DNA of 64,000 nt from Dokdonella_A sp966248875 (lineage in GTDB: Bacteria; Pseudomonadota; Gammaproteobacteria; Xanthomonadales; Rhodanobacteraceae): assembly GCA_966248875.1 (NCBI GenBank), contig CBINBI010000006.1, forward strand, positions 9,205 to 73,204. Reading direction: 5' to 3'. Shown piece by piece: positions 26,348 through 35,265 of this stretch. Position 1 is the stretch's first letter, and every line of letters begins with the position of its first letter. Both the position numbers and the translations under genes were made by a program. Below the pieces are notes generated by a model, which was given only the letters and a program-made list of their open reading frames with translations, was not told where the DNA came from and made no database searches.

Positions 26348-28048
26348 TCAATGGCGCGATGCGAAGCCCGGTCCGATCACGAAGCGGCCTGGCCTGGCGC
26401 CAGTCGGCTGTCCGTCGCGCACGATCTCCGTGCCGTTGACGATCACCGTGCTGACGCCGGTGGCGAACTCGCGCGGATCGTCGTAGGTCGCGTGGTCGGC
26501 GATCGTCGCGGGATCGAACACGACGACGTCGGCGTAGTAGCCGGTTTTCAGGTAGCCGCGATCACGCAGCTTGAAGTTGTCCGCCGGCAGCCCGGACAGC
26601 CGGCGCACCGCGTTCGCCAGCGTGTCGACGTGACCGTCGCGCACGTAATGGCCGAGGAAGCGCGCGAAATTCCCGTAGGCGCGCGGGTGCGGCTGCCATT
26701 TCAGGAACACGCCTTCCGGCACATACGCGCCCTCATCCGAGCCGAGCGAGACCCAGGGCTGTGATAGGCCGAGCTTGACGTTCTCCTCGCTCATCAGGAA
26801 GAACGCCGTGTCGACGCGGGCGTGATCCTCGATGACGAGATCGATCGCGGTTTCCTCGGGCGAAGTGCCGCGCAGCCGCGCGACGTCGGCCAGCGTCTTG
26901 CCCGTCATCGCCTTCAGCTTCTCGTTCCTGAATCCGATCAGGAGAATGTTCGACGGATCGCCGGCGGCGTAGCAGAGATTCTCCCAGTCCTTGCCGGGCG
27001 CGCGCATCGCCTCGATCAGCGTCGCGCGCGTGTGCGGATCCTTGAGCCGCTCAATCCAGGCCTCGAGCCCGCCTTCCTGCACCGAAGGCGGCATGCACGC
27101 GTTGAGGCCGGTCGCGCCAGCCGTGTAGGTGTACATGTTCGCGCTGACCGGGAGGCCTTGCGCGCGCGCCGCGTCGATGCGCGCGATCGCTTCCTGCATT
27201 TTCGGCCAGTTGTCGCGGCCGGCGGCCTTGAGGTGATAGATCTCGCCGTGAACGCCGGCCGCCTTCGCGATCCCGATCAGCTCGTCGATGCCTTCGAGCA
27301 GGCGATCACCCTCGCTGCGGAGGTGCGATATGTACGCTCCGCCGTAAGGCGCGACCGCCCTGGCGAGCGCGGTCAGCTCGGCCGTGTCGGCAAAATTGCC
27401 GGGGAAGTAGATCAGCGCGGAGCCAACGCCGAGCGCGCCCTCCTCCATCGCCTCGCGCGCGAGCGCTTGCATGCGTTCGAGCTCGTCGGGCGTCGCGGGA
27501 CGGTTCGCGTTGCCGATCACGTACTGGCGCAGGGTGCTTGCGCCGACGAAGCTCGCGACGTTCGGCGCGATGCCGTGCTTCTCGAGAGAGCGCATGAACT
27601 CGCCGAGCGTCGTCCAGTCGATGTCGTACCTGATGTCTGCCTGCTGCTCGCGCGCTTCCTCCTTCATCGCTTCGCTGAGCGGACCGTAGGACCAGCCCTC
27701 GCCGAAGATTTCGAGCGTCACGCCCTGCACGATGTCCGACACGCCACGGCCGTCGGCGATCAGCGAATCGGGCGCCCACGACAGCACGTTGACGAAGCCG
27801 GGCGCGACGGCCATGCCTTTCGCATCGATGCTGCGCTTCGCGCGCGCGCCGGAAAGATCGCCGATCGCGACGACGCGGTCGCCGCGAATGCCGACATCGG
27901 CCTGCGACGGCTCGCCGCCCGAGCCGTCGTACACGGTCCCGCCGCGGATCACGAGATCGTAGCCGCGCGTCGCCGGCGCTTGCGGCGAGACCGCACAACC
28001 GGCAACGAGGACGGCAAGCGCGGCCGCAATCCAGGCACGCATCCGCAT
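26348..28048 (-). CDS. N-acyl-D-amino-acid deacylase-like amidohydrolase lipoprotein
   Basis: A 566-residue protein with lipobox LVAGC (Cys18), so it is membrane-anchored and exported. The amidohydrolase fold matches D-aminoacylases, with ISHLRSEG (His242) and IYHLKAAG (His272) giving the tight-site metal ligands. The usual N-terminal H-x-H is replaced by PGFVNVLSWAPDS (residues 83-95), and the position of the bridging Cys is in LEIFGEG. D-aminoacylase needs mainly the second metal site, so activity is still possible. It is the first gene of the leftward operon with the DadA-like and CocE-like genes. Confidence 0.75.
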   Translation of the reverse strand: MRMRAWIAAALAVLVAGCAVSPQAPATRGYDLVIRGGTVYDGSGGEPSQADVGIRGDRVVAIGDLSGARAKRSIDAKGMAVAPGFVNVLSWAPDSLIADGRGVSDIVQGVTLEIFGEGWSYGPLSEAMKEEAREQQADIRYDIDWTTLGEFMRSLEKHGIAPNVASFVGASTLRQYVIGNANRPATPDELERMQALAREAMEEGALGVGSALIYFPGNFADTAELTALARAVAPYGGAYISHLRSEGDRLLEGIDELIGIAKAAGVHGEIYHLKAAGRDNWPKMQEAIARIDAARAQGLPVSANMYTYTAGATGLNACMPPSVQEGGLEAWIERLKDPHTRATLIEAMRAPGKDWENLCYAAGDPSNILLIGFRNEKLKAMTGKTLADVARLRGTSPEETAIDLVIEDHARVDTAFFLMSEENVKLGLSQPWVSLGSDEGAYVPEGVFLKWQPHPRAYGNFARFLGHYVRDGHVDTLANAVRRLSGLPADNFKLRDRGYLKTGYYADVVVFDPATIADHATYDDPREFATGVSTVIVNGTEIVRDGQPTGARPGRFVIGPGFASRH

Positions 28049-28166
28049 GGAATCACCCCCGGTGCAAAAACCGCAGAGCCTAACCGATAACGCGTGCGGT
28101 CGCGGACTCGCGCGAAGCTGGCATCAAATCTGCATCGATTGTCGCAGTGATCAACGGGGGATGCCG

Positions 28167-28478
28167 ATGAAAGCCTCGAACCATGAGCTGCTGCTGGCCC
28201 TGCGCTCGCCGTCCTCGGGCTGGCTGGCCGCGCTGATCTGCGCGCTCGACGAGGCGCTGCAGGATCCGGCGTTCACCGATCATCAGCGCGATCTGGTGCG
28301 TGGGCTGCTCGATGCGGGTGTCGTGCCGCAGCCGGTCGCCGTCGCAGCGAACCGGCGCCTCGAGAGCTTCGAGGAAACGGTCAAGGATCTGCAGGCCTAT
28401 CTCGTCGAGGCGCAGCCGGCCCCGCCGCCACCGGTCGCCACGCGTCCGAAACTGACAGTTTGCGGCGGCACGGGCTGA
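28167..28478 (+). CDS. Hypothetical protein, 103 residues
   Basis: A small soluble protein I do not recognise. Residues 1-75 look helical (leucine-rich with SSGWLAALICALDEAL and LVRGLLDAG), followed by a Pro-rich stretch (PAPPPPVATRP) and a short tail. There is no signal peptide. The ATG at 28167 is preceded by GGGGG six bases upstream, better placed than the in-frame ATG at 28161. It lies divergent to the deacylase and before an NlpC/P60 gene. Confidence 0.5.
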   Translation: MKASNHELLLALRSPSSGWLAALICALDEALQDPAFTDHQRDLVRGLLDAGVVPQPVAVAANRRLESFEETVKDLQAYLVEAQPAPPPPVATRPKLTVCGGTG

Positions 28479-28544
28479 CATCCGCGAGGCTCGCCGGCCT
28501 CGTCCTGGATTGACAGAACGGCCTGGCTCGGCGAGCTTAGCGCC

Positions 28545-29072
28545 GTGCCACGGCCCGCCTCACGCTTTCGCGTCATCGCCCTGACCGTCCTTCTCGCCGG
28601 TTGCTCCAGCGCTCCGCACCGGACCGAATCCCCGCTCATTGCCGGCACGCCGCGCGCAGACGCCGCGAATGCGGTGCTGTTCCGCGCGATCGCGCTGGTC
28701 GGCACACCGTACCGATACGGCGGCAATACGCCGCAGAGCGGCTTCGACTGCAGCGGGCTCGTCGGCTACGTCTTTCGGGACGCAGCCGGCGTCATCCTGC
28801 CGCGCACGTCGCACGAGATGGGCGATATCGGCGCGCGGCGGCTCGATCGCGACGACCTCCAGGCCGGAGATCTCGTGTTCTTCGCCGAAGGCCGGCGCAT
28901 CAGCCACGTCGGCATCTATGTCGGCGAGCGGCGTTTCGTGCACGCACCGAACTCCGGCGGCACGGTGCGGCTGGACCGGCTCGACGACTCCTGGTGGAAC
29001 GAGCACTTCGTGTACGGAAAGCGCGTGCTCGATCGCGCCGGCGGTGGAGCGGCCGTCGCGGGCAGCCGCTAG
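28545..29072 (+). CDS. NlpC/P60 family lipoprotein, probable peptidoglycan endopeptidase
   Basis: A 175-residue protein with lipobox LLAGC (Cys20) and a C-terminal NlpC/P60 domain: catalytic Cys in FDCSGL, His in ISHVGIY, and a second polar His in FVHAPN. The family cleaves gamma-D-Glu-diaminopimelate or similar bonds in murein peptides. The GTG start at 28545 is 34 bases after a TTGACA hexamer (28510-28515), so the leader would be very short. Similar in size to Escherichia coli Spr/MepS and NlpC. Confidence 0.85.
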   Translation: MPRPASRFRVIALTVLLAGCSSAPHRTESPLIAGTPRADAANAVLFRAIALVGTPYRYGGNTPQSGFDCSGLVGYVFRDAAGVILPRTSHEMGDIGARRLDRDDLQAGDLVFFAEGRRISHVGIYVGERRFVHAPNSGGTVRLDRLDDSWWNEHFVYGKRVLDRAGGGAAVAGSR

Positions 29073-29105
29073 CGGAAAACTTCAAGGAGCGCCGCTTCCG
29101 CGCCG

Positions 29106-29591
29106 TCAGTGGCCGTGCCCGCCGACGCCATGCGCATGTCCATGCGCGATCTCTTCGGGCGTCGCGTCGCGCACGTCGACGATCTCGACGTCGAACTTCA
29201 ATGTCCTGCCCGCGAGCGGATGATTGAGATCGACATCGATCACGCTCGATCCGATCTTCAGCACCGTCACCTGCCGCCGCCCTCCGCCGCTGACGCTCAG
29301 CACCGTCGTCATGCCGGGCCTGAGCTTCTCAGGCTGCTGGAAGTACTTCTTCGGCACGCGCTGCGTGAAGTTCTCGCGCCGCTCACCGTAGGCTTCCGCA
29401 GGCTCCACGGTCACTTCGAACCGCTCGCCGCGTTCGCGGCCCATCAGCGCCTTCTCCAGACCGGGAATCAGGCCGCCGCTGCCGATCAGGAACGCGAGCG
29501 GCTCGCCGCGGTCGTGCGAGGATTCGACCGGCCCGCGCGCGTCGCTGACGATATAATGGAACGAGGCGACCTTGCTGGCTTCGATTTTCAT
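29106..29591 (-). CDS. slyD: SlyD-like FKBP-type peptidyl-prolyl isomerase
   Basis: A 161-residue protein with the split FKBP domain (GSGGLIPGLEKALMGRERGE) and the inserted flap (RVPKKYFQ...VDLNHPLAGRTL) typical of SlyD. The C-terminus is His-rich (HGHAHGVGGHGH), consistent with nickel or zinc binding and hydrogenase-type metal delivery in the family. It has no signal, so it is cytoplasmic. The ATG at 29591 was chosen because the upstream extension is not FKBP-like. The gene converges on the NlpC/P60 gene. Confidence 0.85.
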   Translation of the reverse strand: MKIEASKVASFHYIVSDARGPVESSHDRGEPLAFLIGSGGLIPGLEKALMGRERGERFEVTVEPAEAYGERRENFTQRVPKKYFQQPEKLRPGMTTVLSVSGGGRRQVTVLKIGSSVIDVDLNHPLAGRTLKFDVEIVDVRDATPEEIAHGHAHGVGGHGH

Positions 29592-29661
29592 AGGGACTCC
29601 GTGCGAGCGCGCGAGCCTAGCAGATCGCAGCCCCGAGGGCCTCTTGTGACCGCCGCGGAAT

Positions 29662-30900
29662 TCACGGTCCAGGCGATGGCGCTGGAAGCTCGCCGAAGCG
29701 TGCGCCGCGCGCCTCGGGACCCAGCGCCGTGACCAGCGCCAGGAACACCGCGACGCAGGCGATGAACACGGACATCGCGAGCGCATAGTTCTTGTCGTGC
29801 ATGACCGCGAACTTCGTCAGCAGCGGCGCGGTCGCCGACGCGAGCAGATTGCCGCCCTGGTAGGCGAATCCCGGCAGCGTGCCGCGCGCGCCTTCCGGCG
29901 AAAGCTCGTTGAGATGCGCCGGCACCACGCCCCAGGCGCCCTGCACCATCACCTGCAACAGGAACACGCCGATGCCGAGCAGCACGACCGAACCGCCGTA
30001 CGCCCAGAGCGGAATCATCGGCAGCGCGAGCAGAGCCGCGGTGACGATCGCGCGGCGGCGCCCCACCTTCTCCGACCACGCGCCGAAGAAAAGGCCGCCG
30101 GCGATCGCGCCGAGATTCAGCACCACCGCGAGCGTGCCGACCGTGCGCGTGCCGAGGTGCAGCTGCTCCTTCAGGAACGTCGGATAGAGATCCTGCGAGC
30201 CATGGCTGAACATGTTGAAAGCCGTCATCAGCAGGACGAGATACGCGAACAGCTTCCAGCGCCCGCGCATGATCTCGGTGAGGCTTCGCCGCGCCCTGCT
30301 CTCGCCGTGCCGCCACACCGGCGATTCCGGCACGTGCCGGCGGATATAGAGCACGAGCAAGGCCGGCAGGACGCCCAGCGCGAACATGCCGCGCCAGCCG
30401 ATGTGGTCGAACAGCGCGATGTAGAAAAGGCCGCCGATCAGATAGCCGACCGCATAGCCTTCCTGCAGCAGGCCCGAGACCGCGCCGCGTGCCTTCGGCG
30501 GTATCGATTCCATCGCGAGCGACGCGCCGATGCCCCACTCGCCGCCCATCGCGATGCCGAACAGCGCGCGGATCACGAGCAGCGCCGCGAGCGACGGCGC
30601 CAGCGCCGACGCCGCTTCGAGCACGGCGAACAGCACGATGTCGGCCATCAGCACCGGCCGCCTCCCGTAACGGTCGGCGAGCCGTCCGAAGATGAAGGCG
30701 CCGACCGGGCGCATCGCCAATGTCAGCGTCAGCGAAAAGGCGACTTCCGGGATGCCGGCGTCGAATGCGTCCGCGACTTCGGGAATGACGAAGACCAGCA
30801 GGAAGAAGTCGAACGCATCGAGCGTCCAGCCGAGGAAGCTGGCGAGCACAACCTTGCGTTGCGTGGTGTCGAGCTCGCGCAGTGTCGAGATGAATTGCAT
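29662..30900 (-). CDS. MFS transporter (sugar/carboxylate-acid symporter type)
   Basis: A 412-residue, 12-helix major-facilitator protein. It begins FLGWTLDAFDFFLLVFVIPE and carries the loop 2-3 signature GRLADRYGRRPVL and GIAMGGEWGIGASLAME, typical of the SHS/MHS proton symporters for lactate, sialate and other organic acids. No substrate residues can be read. It lies between genes for D-amino-acid/peptide hydrolases, so uptake of a released acid or amino acid is possible. Confidence 0.8.
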   Translation of the reverse strand: MQFISTLRELDTTQRKVVLASFLGWTLDAFDFFLLVFVIPEVADAFDAGIPEVAFSLTLTLAMRPVGAFIFGRLADRYGRRPVLMADIVLFAVLEAASALAPSLAALLVIRALFGIAMGGEWGIGASLAMESIPPKARGAVSGLLQEGYAVGYLIGGLFYIALFDHIGWRGMFALGVLPALLVLYIRRHVPESPVWRHGESRARRSLTEIMRGRWKLFAYLVLLMTAFNMFSHGSQDLYPTFLKEQLHLGTRTVGTLAVVLNLGAIAGGLFFGAWSEKVGRRRAIVTAALLALPMIPLWAYGGSVVLLGIGVFLLQVMVQGAWGVVPAHLNELSPEGARGTLPGFAYQGGNLLASATAPLLTKFAVMHDKNYALAMSVFIACVAVFLALVTALGPEARGARFGELPAPSPGP

Positions 30901-31090
30901 CGTGGGTTCGCCCGCCCGAGGCCGCCTCAGCGTGACACCGGCCGCGTTTGCGCTCGGCAGCGTGCGTCGAACGCGACGGCGTCATGCCGAGCATAAGTCC
31001 AAACGCCACCGCCGCGCACATTGCGGCTTGTGCAGGTTCGCAGCGCCGGCCACAATCGCCGCTCGTCCAATGCGTGGGGTCCGGCATCAC

Positions 31091-32239
31091 ATGAGCACCT
31101 CGTTCGAATCGCGCCGACGGTTCGTCTCCGCGATGGCCGCCGGGACATTCGTCGCCGCCATGCCTGCCAGGGCGCGCGCGGCAGCATCAGGTTCCGCGGC
31201 GACATGGCCCGGCTATGCACGCGCGACCGTCATCGACGCGCTCGGCGGGCCCGGCAGCGCGAACAAGCTTGGCAAACCGCTCGACGCAGAGGATCTCGCC
31301 GACGTGCGTGACTCCGGCCTCACGGCGGTGAACATGACGCTCGGCTCGGTCGGCAGCTACGCCCATGACTACGATCTTGCGATCGCCGACATCGCACGCT
31401 GGGACCGCGAGATCGACACGCATTCCGACGTGCTGATGAAATTCCGCGACGCGCGCGATTTCGTCGAGGCCAAGCGGAGCCGCCGCCTCGCGATCATCTA
31501 TGGATTCCAGGATGCGACGCCGTTCGGCGAGGACCTCGATCGCCTGGAGACGTTCCGTGACCTCGGCCTGCGCATCGTCCAGCTCACCTACAACCGCCGC
31601 AATCTCGTCGGCGACGGCTGCCTGGAGCCCGGCGACGCCGGGCTCAGCCTGTTCGGGCGCGATCTCGTCGAGCGCATGAACGCGCGCAACGTGCTCGTCG
31701 ATCTCAGCCATTGCGGACGCCGCACGACGGACGAGGCGATCGAAGCCTCGAAGAAGCCGGTCGCGATCACGCACACCGGCTGCGCCGCGATCGCGAACCT
31801 GCCGCGCAACAAGACCGACGCGACGCTGCGCCGCCTCGCCGAGCGCGGCGGCGTGGCCGGCATCTATCTGATGCCTTACCTTCGCACGTCGGGCCAGCCG
31901 ATGGCGGAGGACGTCATTGCGCACATCGAGCACGCCCTCGACGTCTGCGGCGAGGACCACGTCGGCATCGGCACCGACGGCGCGCTCTCGGCCGTGCGGC
32001 TGACCGACGAATACAAGAAGGCCTTCGCCGACGAAATCGCGGAGCGGCGCAAGCGCGGCATTTCGGCACCCGGCGAAATCGAGGCCGTCTACACCTTCGT
32101 GCCCGATCTCAACACGCCGCGGCGCTACGAAACGATCGCGACGCTGCTCGCGAGGCGCGGCAAGCCGGACCGCGTCATCGAGAAAGTGCTGGGCGGCAAC
32201 TTCCTGCGACTCTTCACGGAAACCTGGCCGGCGGGATGA
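31091..32239 (+). CDS. Tat-exported M19 (renal dipeptidase-like) protein with altered metal site
   Basis: A 382-residue protein with a Tat-type signal (SRRRFVSAMAAGTF). The TIM-barrel is recognisable as peptidase M19: LSHCG (His207), ITHTG (His228) and GIGTDG correspond to the second-metal ligands and the catalytic Asp. The N-terminal H-x-D is missing (the strand reads ATVIDALGGPGS) and the bridging Glu appears as Gln in GFQDATP. It may therefore bind one metal or have another activity. M19 enzymes accept dipeptides with a D-residue, which suits the neighbouring D-amino-acid genes. The ATG at 31091 was chosen for its signal peptide. Confidence 0.75.
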   Translation: MSTSFESRRRFVSAMAAGTFVAAMPARARAAASGSAATWPGYARATVIDALGGPGSANKLGKPLDAEDLADVRDSGLTAVNMTLGSVGSYAHDYDLAIADIARWDREIDTHSDVLMKFRDARDFVEAKRSRRLAIIYGFQDATPFGEDLDRLETFRDLGLRIVQLTYNRRNLVGDGCLEPGDAGLSLFGRDLVERMNARNVLVDLSHCGRRTTDEAIEASKKPVAITHTGCAAIANLPRNKTDATLRRLAERGGVAGIYLMPYLRTSGQPMAEDVIAHIEHALDVCGEDHVGIGTDGALSAVRLTDEYKKAFADEIAERRKRGISAPGEIEAVYTFVPDLNTPRRYETIATLLARRGKPDRVIEKVLGGNFLRLFTETWPAG

Positions 32240-32294
32240 TCGCCCTCCCGCGCGCGCCGGCCTTGACCGCCCGCTCCTGCGCGCGAGGGACGCC

Positions 32295-32975
32295 ATGAAC
32301 GATGTTTCGATCGACGTCCCGGAGGAAGCGATCGTCGCGCGAATCGCGGCACGCTACCGGTTGCGGCGCCACCGTTCGTACGTGCGCAGCAAGCTGCGCT
32401 GGGATCCGCTGTTCGCGGGAGTCGCTCCGCTGTTCGTCGGTTCCTCGCGTCCGCTGCTCGACATCGGCTGCGGGCTCGGCCTGCTGGGCCAGTACCTGCG
32501 CGAGCGCGGCTTTCGTGCGCCGTACCTGGGACTCGATCTGGACGAACGCAAGATCGAGGAAGCGCGACTCGCCGCATCGGGCGATGGCCTCGATCTCGAG
32601 TTCGCTGCCGGATCGGCTGCGTCGCTGCCCGGCTTTCTCGGCGACGTCGCGCTGCTCGACGTGCTGCACTACATGCCCGCCGAAGCGCAGCAGCGCACGC
32701 TGGTGGAAGTTGCATCGCGCGTCGCGCCGGACGGCATCCTCGTCATCCGCAACGTGCTGAAAGATGGCAGCTGGCGCTTCGCTGCAACCGTCGCGCAGGA
32801 GCGGTTTTCGGGAGCGCTCGGCTGGATGCGCTTTCCCGCCTGCCATTTTCCGGAGCGCGAGGAGATCGAGAGCCCGCTGCGCGCGATGGGATTCGCGACG
32901 CACGTGGTGCCGCTCTGGGGGCGCACGCCGTTCAACAGCTACCTGTTCGTGGCGCGGCGCGAACCGGGTGCGTAG
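32295..32975 (+). CDS. SAM-dependent class I methyltransferase
   Basis: A 226-residue soluble protein with the SAM-binding motif I LLDIGCGLGLLG (about residues 52-63), an acidic motif II end (LGLDLDE) and a motif IV region DVALLDVLHYM. The substrate cannot be read; the overall form resembles small-molecule or lipid-head methyltransferases. It follows the M19-like gene by 55 bases, so they may share a transcript. Confidence 0.75.
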   Translation: MNDVSIDVPEEAIVARIAARYRLRRHRSYVRSKLRWDPLFAGVAPLFVGSSRPLLDIGCGLGLLGQYLRERGFRAPYLGLDLDERKIEEARLAASGDGLDLEFAAGSAASLPGFLGDVALLDVLHYMPAEAQQRTLVEVASRVAPDGILVIRNVLKDGSWRFAATVAQERFSGALGWMRFPACHFPEREEIESPLRAMGFATHVVPLWGRTPFNSYLFVARREPGA

Positions 32976-33008
32976 CCGAGCGGAGACGCGCCGGAGATCG
33001 CACGTGCT

Positions 33009-33551
33009 CTACTTGTCGGTTGCGGCTTTTCCGTTCGTCGCGCTTCGGCGGCGACGCATGCGCGCGTGCAGCTTGGCGCGGCGTTCGGCGAGGCTGCGCG
33101 CGTGCTGGCGTCGCGCTTCGGCGTCGCCGGACATCGAGGCGAGCGTCGAGCGGTACACGCAGAAGTCGGCATAGGCCCGGAGCACGGGACGCAGGCGGCG
33201 CAGCAGCAGCTCGAGCATGATCGCGTCATCCAGGAGACCGATCACCTCGACATGGTCCGGAATCATGTCGTCCGGATCGCTGAAGTACGCGAGCGTCTCG
33301 ATGACCTCCGAGCGCTCAGGCTCGGACAGCGCCCAGGCTTCGTCCTCCAGCATCAGGATCAGGCGCTGCACTTCGACGAGGCGCCGCCGTACGTAGCTCG
33401 GTGCCGTGCTCGTGGCGAGATGATCGAGGGAATACTTCGCGGCGTCGATCACATCGACTTCGTCCGCGCAGCGCGTCATGCGCCGCGCTCGCGCGAGCGC
33501 CGCGTGAAAGCGCTCGATGTCGGCGGGCTCGAGTTCGAACGTGATGCGCAT
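33009..33551 (-). CDS. DUF1232 (YkvA-like) protein
   Basis: A 180-residue protein. The DUF1232 signature is clear at about residues 88-118 (YFSDPDDMIPDHVEVIGLLDDA), followed by an Arg/Lys-rich C-terminal tail. Function of the family is unknown. There is no signal peptide. It converges with the methyltransferase gene. Confidence 0.8.
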   Translation of the reverse strand: MRITFELEPADIERFHAALARARRMTRCADEVDVIDAAKYSLDHLATSTAPSYVRRRLVEVQRLILMLEDEAWALSEPERSEVIETLAYFSDPDDMIPDHVEVIGLLDDAIMLELLLRRLRPVLRAYADFCVYRSTLASMSGDAEARRQHARSLAERRAKLHARMRRRRSATNGKAATDK

Positions 33552-33640
33552 GAAGGGTGGGGAGCCTACGCGCGCCTGCCGTTCCGGTCAAAGGCCGCTT
33601 TCACTGGCCGCCGTAGCGCGCTCGTGAAGCGCATGCGGGA

Positions 33641-33916
33641 TCAGCGCGCGAAATGGCGCTCGATCGGGACGTCCACCGATGTCCACATCGCGTCGGCGAA
33701 GAGGTCCGGTAGTGGCGTATGACGCTCGAGTGGCTGCGCTTCGGGCATCGGTTCGCCGTCGCTGGCGAGCCTCCGGCAGTGCTCGTCGATCGCGCGGCGC
33801 GCATACAGGATCGCCTGCTGCTGATCGCGGCCCACGGCGCGGCATCCCGGCAGATCGGGAATCATTGCGCAATGGAGGTCGGCGTCGACCTCGCGCAGGG
33901 CAATGAGGAAGCGCAT
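33641..33916 (-). CDS. HicB-like protein without HicA partner
   Basis: A 91-residue protein with the HicB_lk fold: MRFLIALREVDADLHCAMIPDLPGC, then a helix (ILYARRAIDEHCRRLASDGE). The motif of a degenerate RNase H-like antitoxin domain is visible (P-D-L-P-G-C). I found no HicA-like gene (basic, with the G-S-H-x-x-Y motif) on either side. The ATG at 33916 is preferred over one 57 bases upstream because it begins the domain. Confidence 0.6.
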   Translation of the reverse strand: MRFLIALREVDADLHCAMIPDLPGCRAVGRDQQQAILYARRAIDEHCRRLASDGEPMPEAQPLERHTPLPDLFADAMWTSVDVPIERHFAR

Positions 33917-34219
33917 GTCAGCAGGCCCGGACGGTCGCGAAGCCGCAGGCTGGCCGGCGCGCCGCCGGAACACGCATGCCGTCGCTGTCGCGAATGTCGT
34001 GGATCAGTGAAAAATCCATGGCTCGCCCGTCTCCGTCATGACCGCCCGCAGGCCTGCGAGCGATGCACGTCGCCTGCACCGGGGAGACTAATTGCGGCAT
34101 TGCAGCGAGCGCGTGAAAACGCGCCTGTCCCGCCCGAGCGGACGCCGCCATTCGTCGGCGATATGCCACCGATGGCTGGCGTGGTCTCGAACGTGCCTGG
34201 CCGTGCTAGGTTGACCGCG

Positions 34220-35191
34220 ATGGCCGCCGTCGTGAAAGACGAAGCATTCGCTCCGGAGCTCACGCGCCTCATGAAGGCGCCGCCCGCCGGCGACGGCTGG
34301 CTGCACGAGATCAAGTGGGACGGCTACCGCATCGTCGCGACCGTCGTGAACGGAAAGGTGCGCCTGTGGTCGCGGAACGCGATCGAATGGACGCAGAAGG
34401 TTCCGGAGCTTGCCGATGCGGTCGCCTCGCTGCGGCTGAAGAGCGCGCAGCTCGACGGCGAGATGATCGTGCCGACCGGCACCGGCTCCGATTTCAACGC
34501 GCTGCAGGGCCGCCTCTCCGCAGAAAACAAGGCGCCGGTCCTCTACGTGCTTTTCGACATGCCCTACTGCAACGGCAGATCGCTCGCCGAACGTCCGCTC
34601 GTCGAGCGCAAGGCGGGCCTTGCCGACCTGCTCGGCAGACGGCGCTCAAAGCTGCTCGCCTATTCCGAGCATCTGATCGGGCACGGCGCGGAGCTCTACG
34701 CGCAGGCGTTGCGGAACGGCTGGGAAGGCATCGTCAGCAAGCGCGTCGACAGCCCGTATCGCTACGGCGCGCGCAACGGCGACTGGGTCAAGGTCAAAGC
34801 GCGACCCTCCGAGGAGTTCGCCGTCGTCGGATTCACTCGGCCCAAGGGCGGTCGCGCCGGCATCGGTGCGCTGCTGCTCGCGCGCTACGTCGGCGGCGAA
34901 TGGGTCTACGTCGGCCGCGTCGGAACGGGCTTCGACGACAAGCTGCTGCGTGAGCTGCGCAGGCAGCTCGCCGCCGATGTCGTCGACGAGCCGAGCGCGA
35001 ACGCCGAGCTGATGGAACGCAAGGACCGGCCGCTGGCGATCTGGGTGAAGCCGAGGCTCATCGTCGAAGTGTTCCACCAGGGCTTCGGCGGCCAGGGCCT
35101 GCTGCGGCAGGCGGCGTTCAAGACCCTGCGTGCGGACAAGACGCCCGCCGATCTCGTTGCCGAAAGCGCACGTCCGAAGCGTCGCCGCTGA
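34220..35191 (+). CDS. Stand-alone ATP-dependent DNA ligase (LigD ligase module type)
   Basis: A 323-residue protein equal to the ligase domain of LigD. The adenylated lysine is Lys32 in HEIKWDGYR; other nucleotidyltransferase motifs follow (LDGEMIV, LFDMPY, EGIVSKR, WVKVKA), and an OB-fold C-terminal part ends with IVEVFHQGF. The polymerase and 3'-phosphoesterase modules of LigD are absent and no Ku gene is in the window, so a role in non-homologous end joining is uncertain. The ATG at 34220 places about 20 residues before the first motif; upstream in-frame sequence is not ligase-like. Confidence 0.82.
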   Translation: MAAVVKDEAFAPELTRLMKAPPAGDGWLHEIKWDGYRIVATVVNGKVRLWSRNAIEWTQKVPELADAVASLRLKSAQLDGEMIVPTGTGSDFNALQGRLSAENKAPVLYVLFDMPYCNGRSLAERPLVERKAGLADLLGRRRSKLLAYSEHLIGHGAELYAQALRNGWEGIVSKRVDSPYRYGARNGDWVKVKARPSEEFAVVGFTRPKGGRAGIGALLLARYVGGEWVYVGRVGTGFDDKLLRELRRQLAADVVDEPSANAELMERKDRPLAIWVKPRLIVEVFHQGFGGQGLLRQAAFKTLRADKTPADLVAESARPKRRR

Positions 35192-35265
35192 CGTCCCACT
35201 TTACGCTTTGCGCCGGCGATGTCATTGCGTATCCTGAAGGCAGTCTGCCGACTGCCACGTGACGC

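Noticed and set aside
33917..34219. Small frames next to the HicB-like gene as a possible HicA toxin
   Set aside because: None has the basic dsRNA-binding-like fold or the G-S-H motif; they are Arg/Ala-rich shadows.
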